A stretch of DNA of 64,000 bases. Origin: Prevotella sp. Lineage in GTDB: Bacteria; Bacteroidota; Bacteroidia; Bacteroidales; Bacteroidaceae. Made by a program: the position numbers and the translations under genes. The notes beneath the pieces were generated by a model. That model saw nothing but the letters and a program-made list of their open reading frames with translations. It was not told the origin of the DNA and made no database searches. Shown piece after piece: positions 51,388-58,442 of the stretch (position 1 is the stretch's first letter; the number at the start of each line of letters is the position of its first letter). The stretch spans positions 1-64,000 of the forward strand of contig JAILHK010000008.1 of assembly GCA_024695815.1 (NCBI GenBank). The letters run 5' to 3'.

Positions 51388-52929
51388 ATGAAAAGAACTA
51401 TTTATTATTTCTGCCGACAACGGTTCTTCGGTTTTCCATTAGCGATGATCTGTATGGCACTGATGGGCTGCACAAAAGCGGCCGACGACATCATCATTCC
51501 ACCAGCATCACTTACTCTTGATGCTTTCTACACGGGCTACATCAGTAGCACAGAACAGGACAATGGGGTGGTTTGGACGTGGTCACTCCTTCCTGACAAC
51601 ATGCAGATGGACATCACCATCACTTGCAACGGCATTCCATACTGCCATGAAACTACACGCGCCACAACCCTCATTCAAAAGGATCTTGATACTAATGTGC
51701 GTTACGACTACCTGTTCCGACTCTTCGACGGCACCCATTACAGCGATGCTATCATGAAGACCTACACCCGCCAGGGAGCCACAAAACCACAACAGCTCTG
51801 CGTTGAACAGCAAGAGGGTACCGACGCCTACGAACTGTTGGTCAGCTGGACACCGAGCTACGACGCAACCGAGATTCTGCTGAAAGGAACCAATGGCATC
51901 CGAATGGTACAGGAAACACTGAAAGGCGATGCCACCACATATACGATAGATCAAATTACCGACAACGAGACGTGGACCTTCGAGCTGACGGCACTGAATG
52001 AAAAGGGTAACTCGCTGCCTGTGACCACCATCTTCAAGTCGGGCAAACAAAAGGTGGCTTTTCTGAGCCAGTATGCCTCACCTGAGGAGTGCGTGAACAT
52101 GGGCGACGATGATGAAGCCAGCGCATGGCTGTGGTTTCACGAAACATATCCCAACAGCAAGTTTCTCAGCGCTTCCGACATCAAAGCGACAGAGGATCTT
52201 GCCGACTATCGGGTGCTCTTCTATATACGCGATATAGACAGCGGAAACGAAGACGACGCATGGAACCAGCCAGTCAGCATTCAGCAGGCCACGCCCTATA
52301 TACGCGAGTGGTATAAGGCGGGTGGAAACATGGTACTGTGGCAGCACGCCGTGGCATTCATCACCGATCTGGGACGCATGGACAGAGACATGATGCGCAG
52401 TGTGGATCACCGGGTGACCATAGGCAACGGCAGCTGGAATGGAGGCATCTGGCACATGGCAGTACAGATAAACCCTGGCAGCTATTTCGTGGAGGACTTC
52501 TCCTCTCATCCTCTCTATAAGGATGTAGATGTGCGCACCGACGGACGTTCTAAGTATGTGACCGTGAAAGGACCAGCATGGACTGAAGACCATAATATCG
52601 TGTTCCATAACCTGCCAAGTCTGATAACAGGTTACAACAACCAGGACCCCCGCTGCTACGATGCACTGACTGAGATTTACGGCATCTACCCACTGGGGGT
52701 ATGGGACTCACAGATAGACTGGGTGAGTCAGCTCAACGTATGGGAAGCCCGTCAGGGCAATACCGAGTGTCGAGGCACGCTGCTATGCATAGGCAACGGT
52801 GGCTGTGAGTTCTCTTACAAGAATAGCGACGGCACGCCCGACAAGAATGCTTATCCGCACAATAGTCAGTACCAGTCAAATATTTTAAAAATGGCAAGAA
52901 ACGCAATAGAGTACCTTAAAACACGATAA
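51388..52929 (+). CDS. DUF4960 SusE-type surface glycan-binding lipoprotein
   Basis: The start at 51388 (MKRTIYYFCRQ) is preferred because it begins the signal sequence; the lipobox is LMGC. Two fibronectin-like beta domains follow, then from about residue 225 a DUF4960 region with VAFLSQYASPEECVNMGDDDE, YRVLFYIRDID, WYKAGGNMVLWQHAVAFITD and NVWEARQGNTECRGT. DUF4960 proteins are found in levan/fructan loci as glycan-binding lipoproteins next to GH32. The GH32 gene follows by 6 bp, in line with that role. Confidence 0.82.
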   Translation: MKRTIYYFCRQRFFGFPLAMICMALMGCTKAADDIIIPPASLTLDAFYTGYISSTEQDNGVVWTWSLLPDNMQMDITITCNGIPYCHETTRATTLIQKDLDTNVRYDYLFRLFDGTHYSDAIMKTYTRQGATKPQQLCVEQQEGTDAYELLVSWTPSYDATEILLKGTNGIRMVQETLKGDATTYTIDQITDNETWTFELTALNEKGNSLPVTTIFKSGKQKVAFLSQYASPEECVNMGDDDEASAWLWFHETYPNSKFLSASDIKATEDLADYRVLFYIRDIDSGNEDDAWNQPVSIQQATPYIREWYKAGGNMVLWQHAVAFITDLGRMDRDMMRSVDHRVTIGNGSWNGGIWHMAVQINPGSYFVEDFSSHPLYKDVDVRTDGRSKYVTVKGPAWTEDHNIVFHNLPSLITGYNNQDPRCYDALTEIYGIYPLGVWDSQIDWVSQLNVWEARQGNTECRGTLLCIGNGGCEFSYKNSDGTPDKNAYPHNSQYQSNILKMARNAIEYLKTR

Positions 52930-52935
52930 ATCCTT

Positions 52936-54522
52936 ATGAAAATGAATATAATAATAGCAGTAATGGCTCTCATCGCAGTGGCCTGCAAGACAGAAGATCC
53001 GAATGTGATACTACAAGAGCGCGCATTCGTGAGCGGAACATCAGTGAACGTGGAACAAAACATTCCCACAATTGACAACGGATGGTACAGGGAGAAAAAC
53101 CGTCCACAGATACACTTCACACCAGAAAAGAACTGGATCAACGACCCCAACGGCATGGTATATGCCAACGGCATTTGGCATCTTTACTACCAATACAACC
53201 CCTACGGACACGACTGGGGTAACATCTCGTGGGGCCACGCCACCTCTACCGACCTGTTTCACTGGAAAGAACAGCCCGTGGTGCTCGAACCCGACGAGCT
53301 GGGCTATATCTATTCAGGATCGGCCGTGCTCGACAAAAACAATACCGCCGGCTTTGGCGAGAATGCCATCGTGGCGATGTACACCGCGCATGGTGCTCAC
53401 GAACAGCAGTGTATCGCCTACAGCACCGATGGGGGCATGACTTTCACTAAGTATGAAGGTAACCCTGTCATCAAAAACACCACCCATGGCGACTATCGCG
53501 ACCCCAAAGTGGTGTGGGACGACGTGACCAGCATGTGGTACTGCGTCTTCGCGCTGGGCGGAGAGCACACCGCGCAGATATGGAAATCGGCCAACCTCAG
53601 GGAATGGAGCATCTGCAGCACCTTCAATGCCAGCGCATATCCAAAATGCAACGATGGTATATGGGAATGTACCGACCTGTTTCCCATGCAGTACAAAGGC
53701 GAACGCAAATGGGTGCTCACGGTGAACATCAGCGGCGGCGGCCCTGTCCTTGGCTCGGGCACCATGTACTTTGTGGGTGATTTCAACGGCAAACGCTTTG
53801 TTGCTGACCACTATAACTACCCCCTCTGGGAAGACCACGGCATGGACGACTATGCCAGCGTGACTTGGAGCAATACTGGCGATAGAACGGTGTGCATCGG
53901 CTGGATGAACAATCAGGCGTATGGCGGTTATCCGGTGTCACCTTGGCGCTGCTGCATGACGCTGCCTCGCGAAATGGTGCTGGAGGAATACGATGGACAG
54001 CCACTGCTGAAGACCACCATCGTCAGCGAGATTGAAGGCATCGCCGATGACTGGCACTCGGTGGAGGGGCAGACAGCCTCTATATCATCCTTGCTTGGGG
54101 CACTTCCTATGGGTATGAATGGCACAAAACCATCGCTCGATGCCTATCAGGTAAATGTAACGATAGACACGAGTGCTGACTGCGAGATAAAGCTGTCTAA
54201 CAGCGTGGAACAGGCCTACACCGTGAAATATCTGGCGGCAACGAGGGAACTTGTCATCAACCGTGGTGCCAAGACAGGAAACACGGGCTTCCATCCCAAC
54301 TTCGCCATCCCCGACATGCGCTCATCTATCTTCTCAAACAAGGAAAAGGTGACGCTCTGCCTGTATGTAGATCAGTCGAATGTAGAGGTTACTACCGACG
54401 ATGGCTCGGTCATCATGTCAACACTGGTGTTCCCTGACTTCATCTATGACCAACTGATGGTAAGCGGACAGAAGGCTAAGTCGGAAATCAGAAACCTAAA
54501 CAGGGTGTGGAAGAAGGATTGA
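52936..54522 (+). CDS. GH32 fructanase/sucrase-type lipoprotein
   Basis: The 528-residue protein has a lipobox (AVAC at 17), the nucleophile motif WINDPNG near residue 68, YRDPKVVW (RDP) near residue 189 and WECTDLF (acid/base Glu in EC) near residue 245, followed by the C-terminal beta-sandwich. All three catalytic residues are present. It should hydrolyse beta-fructosides such as levan, inulin or sucrose; lipid anchoring suggests an outer-membrane or periplasmic site. No SusC/SusD or regulator of a fructan locus is seen nearby. Confidence 0.92.
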   Translation: MKMNIIIAVMALIAVACKTEDPNVILQERAFVSGTSVNVEQNIPTIDNGWYREKNRPQIHFTPEKNWINDPNGMVYANGIWHLYYQYNPYGHDWGNISWGHATSTDLFHWKEQPVVLEPDELGYIYSGSAVLDKNNTAGFGENAIVAMYTAHGAHEQQCIAYSTDGGMTFTKYEGNPVIKNTTHGDYRDPKVVWDDVTSMWYCVFALGGEHTAQIWKSANLREWSICSTFNASAYPKCNDGIWECTDLFPMQYKGERKWVLTVNISGGGPVLGSGTMYFVGDFNGKRFVADHYNYPLWEDHGMDDYASVTWSNTGDRTVCIGWMNNQAYGGYPVSPWRCCMTLPREMVLEEYDGQPLLKTTIVSEIEGIADDWHSVEGQTASISSLLGALPMGMNGTKPSLDAYQVNVTIDTSADCEIKLSNSVEQAYTVKYLAATRELVINRGAKTGNTGFHPNFAIPDMRSSIFSNKEKVTLCLYVDQSNVEVTTDDGSVIMSTLVFPDFIYDQLMVSGQKAKSEIRNLNRVWKKD

Positions 54523-54569
54523 TTAGCTACTTCATTCGGGTAGAAACTGATAAACACAAATGAAGTATT

Positions 54570-54608
54570 TTGGGCGGAAACCTATAAAAAAAGCAAGTTT
54601 CCGCCCAA
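54570..54608. terminator. Bidirectional hairpin between convergent genes
   Basis: A 12-bp perfect inverted repeat TTGGGCGGAAAC/GTTTCCGCCCAA (54570-54581 with 54597-54608) lies between the GH32 and DMT transporter 3' ends. The loop is A-rich; no clean T-run follows on either strand, so the termination efficiency is uncertain. Confidence 0.5.
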
Positions 54609-54651
54609 GATAAATAACAATTTTATTCAGACAACGGAATTGCCTGACACG

Positions 54652-55548
54652 CTATCGCTTGTTGCTGAAGAACATGCCGGTGAGGATGAGCATCGTGCCG
54701 ATAAGGAAGTAGAGGGTGATGCGCTCGGAGAGCATGAGCCAGGCAAAGAGGACGGTGGTGACGGGGTTGAAATAGACGTAGTTGGTGGCTACGACGGCAC
54801 CGAGCTTCTTGAGGGCCCAGTTCCATGCAATGAAGCAAATCATAGAGGCTACACAACCCAAGAACAGGAGGTTGAGCACCATCTGGGGGGTGAACACATG
54901 GAACACGCGGGGGGTGAAGATCCACACCTCTTCGGGACGCATCAAGAAGTAGGGGACCATGAACACAAGGCCGTAGAAAAACACCTTGCGGGTGATGAAG
55001 AGGGTGCGGTAGTGATGGGTGGCGGGTATCATCAGCAGCGAATAGAAGGCCCAACAAAGACAGGCACCAAGGGCAAGGGCATCGCCCAGCGGCGAGAGGT
55101 GGAGCACGAAATGGCCGTTGAGCACAACAACGACGACGCCAAGGGCTGCCATCAGGGTGCCTACGATCTGGATGCCGTGCAGACGCTGGGAGCGATAGAA
55201 GAGGCTGATAAGACCGGTGGCAAACAGCGGACTGAGGCAGACGATGAGCGAGGTATTGGTGGTGGTGGTATAGACCATGGAGGTGTTCTCGGTGAGGAAG
55301 TAGAGGGTGCCACCACTGAGACCGAGCAGGGCCATGAGCAACTCATCGCGCCACGAGGCGGCAAACCAACGGAACGAGCGGCGCGTCATGGCATAGGCAA
55401 GCAGCAGCACGTAGGCAATTATAAATCGCAGGGTGAAAATCTGGGCTGCCGTGAGGCCGGCCATGAGCAGTAGTTTGGTGTATATAAAGGTGGTGCCCCA
55501 AATGGCTACCACAAGAAAGGCTACTAAATGATAAACTAGTTTGTTCAT
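54652..55548 (-). CDS. EamA/DMT superfamily transporter
   Basis: The start at 55548 (MNKLVYHLVAFLVVAIWGTTFIY) gives a 298-residue protein with about ten membrane segments in two EamA repeats, each beginning with the typical WG/W..N motif (AIWGTTF and FIAWNWALKKLGA), ending FLIGTMLILTGMFFSNKR. It exports or imports small metabolites; the substrate cannot be predicted. Its promoter is at 55569-55600. A truncated second copy of the 3' end is at 49797-50019. Confidence 0.9.
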   Translation of the reverse strand: MNKLVYHLVAFLVVAIWGTTFIYTKLLLMAGLTAAQIFTLRFIIAYVLLLAYAMTRRSFRWFAASWRDELLMALLGLSGGTLYFLTENTSMVYTTTTNTSLIVCLSPLFATGLISLFYRSQRLHGIQIVGTLMAALGVVVVVLNGHFVLHLSPLGDALALGACLCWAFYSLLMIPATHHYRTLFITRKVFFYGLVFMVPYFLMRPEEVWIFTPRVFHVFTPQMVLNLLFLGCVASMICFIAWNWALKKLGAVVATNYVYFNPVTTVLFAWLMLSERITLYFLIGTMLILTGMFFSNKR

Positions 55549-55568
55549 AATGCTATATAAATGGTATG

Positions 55569-55600
55569 CAAAGGTACGGTTTATTGACGATACGCACAAA
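55569..55600 (-). promoter_or_regulatory. Promoter of the DMT transporter
   Basis: Minus-strand TACCTTTG (55569-55576) with TTTG (55597-55600) at a 20-bp spacing. It lies 21 bp upstream of the chosen start. Confidence 0.65.
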
Positions 55601-55626
55601 TATTATAGTGTTTTTTAAGGGTTCAC

Positions 55627-55833
55627 ACAGGCTGTTTTAAAGCGCAATAGCGCCACTATGATGTGGCAATAGTGCCACTATCAGCGCGCAAGAGTGGCAC
55701 TATTGGATGCCGTCTAGAGTCTAGAAACATCAATTCTAGAGTCTAGAATGGATCGATGTAGAGTCTAGAATGGGTAATTCTAGAGTCTAGAAATGGCGTT
55801 TCTAGAGTCTAGAAATGATGCAAGAGTTAAACT
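55627..55833. repeat. Array of odd-centred palindromes at exact 22-bp pitch
   Basis: Palindromes with a single unpaired central base are centred at 55631, 55653, 55675, 55697, 55719, 55741, 55763, 55785, 55807 and 55829, each exactly 22 bp from the next. The sequence changes along the array: ACAG-G-CTGT; three of ATAGTG-C-CACTAT type (first and third imperfect); five of TTCTAGA-G-TCTAGAA type (third degenerate); AGTT-A-AACT. Intervening bases vary. The two short end units may be chance. The array lies between the DMT transporter promoter and the HU-HIG promoter at 55895-55902. Confidence 0.9.
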
Positions 55834-55894
55834 ATGAGCTTTATATACCCACCATTCTACCCGGTTAAAGTTTTACTATTAGATGCGAAAAGCG

Positions 55895-55902
55895 TAACTT
55901 TG
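55895..55902 (+). promoter_or_regulatory. Promoter -7 box of the HU-HIG gene
   Basis: Plus-strand TAACTTTG, 75 bp upstream of the start and 60 bp downstream of the palindrome array. Confidence 0.5.
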
Positions 55903-55976
55903 CAACTGGAAAATTAAAGCGACAAGATCGCCATACATACAGAGAACGACTATTTATAACCATTAAAAACACGATT

Positions 55977-56402
55977 ATGGCACTATTTTACAAATTCAGG
56001 CAAAACAATGATAACACGAAACCTAAGGCCTACAAGAAGTGGTTTGCACGAGCTGTCCACACCGAGACGGTGGGCATCCGCGAACTGTCGGAACAGATGC
56101 AGTGCAACAGCACGGTGAAACGGTCGGACATCCTGGCCGTGCTGAGCGAACTGGCCGACACCATGACCTCCGAACTGCAAAGCGGACGCAAGGTCTATCT
56201 GGAGGGCATCGGCACCTTTATGCTGGGCATCAGCAGCCGAGGGTGCGACCACGCCCGCGACTTCAGGACAGACCGCGACGTGGTGGACGTGCACGTGGTG
56301 TTTCAACCCGACACCTATAAGACGCGCAACGGGGTGAAACGACACGCACTGACCGACGGCACCCGACTGGTAGAGATGCCACACTATCGGAAACCAGAGT
56401 AG
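55977..56402 (+). CDS. HU-HIG family DNA-binding protein
   Basis: The 141-residue protein shares the core layout of the protein at 42611: KKWFARAVHTETVGIRELSEQMQ, STVKRSDILAVLSELADTM, KVYLEGIGTFMLGI and VDVHVVFQPDT. It has a short basic N-terminus and no membrane segment. It is the first gene downstream of the 22-bp palindrome array and could be its ligand or simply its neighbour. Followed after 114 bp by an RteC-like gene with its own promoter. Confidence 0.85.
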   Translation: MALFYKFRQNNDNTKPKAYKKWFARAVHTETVGIRELSEQMQCNSTVKRSDILAVLSELADTMTSELQSGRKVYLEGIGTFMLGISSRGCDHARDFRTDRDVVDVHVVFQPDTYKTRNGVKRHALTDGTRLVEMPHYRKPE

Positions 56403-56476
56403 TTAAATGATTTTAAATTCTACGGATTTTAACACACAAACTTACAAGATTGAACATATATTGCACTCTTTAAAGA

Positions 56477-56484
56477 TACTTTTG
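56477..56484 (+). promoter_or_regulatory. Promoter -7 box of the RteC-like gene
   Basis: Plus-strand TACTTTTG, 33 bp upstream of the start. Confidence 0.5.
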
Positions 56485-56516
56485 CAACACCAAAACAATC
56501 ATCAATTATTAAAACA

Positions 56517-56885
56517 ATGAATGAAATCTACACAGGCCGCGAGGCTAAACTCCACCTTGCTTCAGAGGTGGAACAAATTCTGAGAAACCACAGTCGAGAC
56601 GAACAACTGAAATGGAAGGGCTCGACAGTGGACCTGATGGAAGCGCTGCACATTGCCTTTCTGACCAACACGCTGACCAACGACGAAGGACAGTATATGT
56701 CGTTCACGGCCATCGTGCAGAGCGTGTGCGAGGTATTGCACGTGCGCATGCCGCGCAACCCTTATAAATATGCTGCGCAGGGCAGTCAGCGACAGGGCTT
56801 CCGCAATCGTCCCTACATGGATCGCTACCTGTTTCTGCTAGGCAGTCATCCCAACCCCTTGTGGCAACAAATAGGGAAAAACTGA
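56517..56885 (+). CDS. RteC-like short regulatory protein
   Basis: The 122-residue protein has LKWKGSTVDLMEALHIAFLTNTL, matching the WxGSxxxLxELIxAL signature of the RteC C-terminal domain, then MSFTAIVQSVCEVLHV and a final RNRPYMDRYLFLL. RteC is the excision regulator of CTnDOT-type conjugative transposons, but isolated short relatives are common in Bacteroidetes. It is not linked here to integrase or transfer genes. Likely a DNA- or protein-binding regulator. Confidence 0.55.
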   Translation: MNEIYTGREAKLHLASEVEQILRNHSRDEQLKWKGSTVDLMEALHIAFLTNTLTNDEGQYMSFTAIVQSVCEVLHVRMPRNPYKYAAQGSQRQGFRNRPYMDRYLFLLGSHPNPLWQQIGKN

Positions 56886-56927
56886 TAAAAAGTTTAAAGT
56901 TTTGTTTAATATTTCAATATTAATTTA

Positions 56928-56935
56928 TATTTTTG
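56928..56935 (+). promoter_or_regulatory. Promoter -7 box of the metallophosphoesterase operon
   Basis: Plus-strand TATTTTTG, 37 bp upstream of the chosen start at 56972. It lies upstream of an alternative ATG at 56933 only by a few bases, favouring the 56972 start. Confidence 0.5.
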
Positions 56936-56971
56936 CCAACTGGAAAATCAAATAGTACAAAACCAAAACAC

Positions 56972-57772
56972 ATGAGGAAATATATATTCGGACTTTGCAT
57001 ATTGCTTTGCCTATCCTGTGACGACGTGTTTCAAACGCATCCCTACGATGTGAATATCAAGGGCGAGAAAAACCTTAACGCCAAGAATATTGCCATCATC
57101 GAAGAGACGTATGCCGACAAGAACCCGCTGCGCGTGGCTTTTATCAGCGACAACCACCTGTGGCAATCGGACTTCCGCGACGAGATTAGCGACCTGAACA
57201 AGCGCACGGACGTGGACTTCGTGGTGCACTGTGGCGACCTGACGGACACGGGCACCAACAAGGAGTTTGAGTGGTCGCGCGACATTCTCGGCAAGCTGAA
57301 CCACCCGTTTGTGGTGCTGATAGGCAACCACGACTTCCTGGGCACGGGCGACCAGACCTACGACGTGATCTATGGCGAGAAGAACTTCTCGTTTATTGCC
57401 AACCGCATCAAGTTTGTGTGCATCAACACCAACGCCACGGAGTATAACTACATGGCTGCCGTGCCCGACTTCAACTTCATGGAAGAGGAGATGGTGAAGG
57501 ATGCCGACCGCTTCGACAGGACCATCATCATTATGCATGCCCCACCCTACAGCGACCAGTTTCCCGACAACGTGGTCAAGGCCTTCAGGCGCTATTTGGA
57601 CTATTTCCCGCGGTTGATATGCTGCGTTTACGGCCATTGTCACCGCAACGAGGTGAAGGATATCTACAACGACGGCCTGCTGTTCTATGGCATTGACAGT
57701 GCCGAGGGTCGAAACTACAGAATATTCACTTTTACAACCGACGGTTATGAAACAGAGCAGATTAATTATTAG
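56972..57772 (+). CDS. Calcineurin-like metallophosphoesterase lipoprotein
   Basis: The start at 56972 gives a signal peptide with lipobox (LSC followed by DDVF). The 266-residue protein has all the family motifs in order: AFISDNHLW (Asp and His), HCGDLTDTG, LIGNHDF, IIMHAPPYS and YGHCHRNE. It should be an outer-membrane or periplasmic phosphoesterase; the substrate is unknown. Its 3' end overlaps the next gene by 26 bp. Confidence 0.9.
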   Translation: MRKYIFGLCILLCLSCDDVFQTHPYDVNIKGEKNLNAKNIAIIEETYADKNPLRVAFISDNHLWQSDFRDEISDLNKRTDVDFVVHCGDLTDTGTNKEFEWSRDILGKLNHPFVVLIGNHDFLGTGDQTYDVIYGEKNFSFIANRIKFVCINTNATEYNYMAAVPDFNFMEEEMVKDADRFDRTIIIMHAPPYSDQFPDNVVKAFRRYLDYFPRLICCVYGHCHRNEVKDIYNDGLLFYGIDSAEGRNYRIFTFTTDGYETEQINY

Positions 57773-58427
57773 CCTACTGATGTTGCTATTCGCCCTGCAC
57801 ATAACCGCCGGCGATAGCATCTATGTGCAACAGGTGCAGGAGAGCAAGTACGACAAGCGTATTCGTCACTACCGCAAACACTGGGCGGGACTCATCCCCA
57901 CGCAGTTTGTGGTCCAGAATGCTGGCAACATGGGATTGCTGTCGGCCGGTCTGGGATGGAACTATGGCGGTCGCCGACAGTGGGAGACGGACCTCATGGT
58001 GGGATTTATACCCAAACACCAGTCCACACGCACCAAGATGACCATGACGCTGAAAGAGAACTATATCCCCTGGAGCATCACGCCACACATGGACTTCAAC
58101 AAACAGAAGCTGCTGAGCGTGGAACCGCTGACAGCCAGTCTCTACATCAACACCGTCTATGGCGACGAGTTCTGGAAGAACCAGCCCAACCGCTACCCAG
58201 ACAAATACTATGAGTTTATGTCGACGAAGTTCCGACTGAACGTGGCACTGGGACAGCGCATCACGATGAACATACCCGAGAAGTTGCGCATCAGACACAG
58301 CCGCGTATCGCTGTTCTACGAGGTGAGCACCTGCGACCTTTACATCCGTGCCATGTTCCAGGACAGCAGCGTCAAGCTGAAAGACATCATCGGTCTTTCG
58401 CTGGGTATCAAACTACAAACACTATAA
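57747..58427 (+). CDS. Secreted/outer-membrane protein of unknown function
   Basis: The start at 57747 (MKQSRLIISLLMLLFALHITAG) gives a signal peptide. The 226-residue protein has alternating strands such as LLSAGLGWNYGG, TDLMVGFIPKH and LGQRITMNI, suggesting a small beta-barrel. No family recognised. It overlaps the metallophosphoesterase gene and is followed 15 bp later by the patatin gene, so the three probably act together on envelope lipids or phosphates; this is inference. Confidence 0.7.
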   Translation: MKQSRLIISLLMLLFALHITAGDSIYVQQVQESKYDKRIRHYRKHWAGLIPTQFVVQNAGNMGLLSAGLGWNYGGRRQWETDLMVGFIPKHQSTRTKMTMTLKENYIPWSITPHMDFNKQKLLSVEPLTASLYINTVYGDEFWKNQPNRYPDKYYEFMSTKFRLNVALGQRITMNIPEKLRIRHSRVSLFYEVSTCDLYIRAMFQDSSVKLKDIIGLSLGIKLQTL

Positions 58428-58442
58428 CAAAACATCACGCAG

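Noticed and set aside
55627..55833. CRISPR-like or simple satellite array
   Set aside because: Gaps between palindromes are only 7 bp and the repeated part itself changes sequence. Neither CRISPR nor slippage of one unit explains it.
56517..56885. Evidence for a CTnDOT-like conjugative transposon from the RteC-like gene
   Set aside because: No integrase, tra genes, RteA/RteB or attachment repeats are visible nearby.
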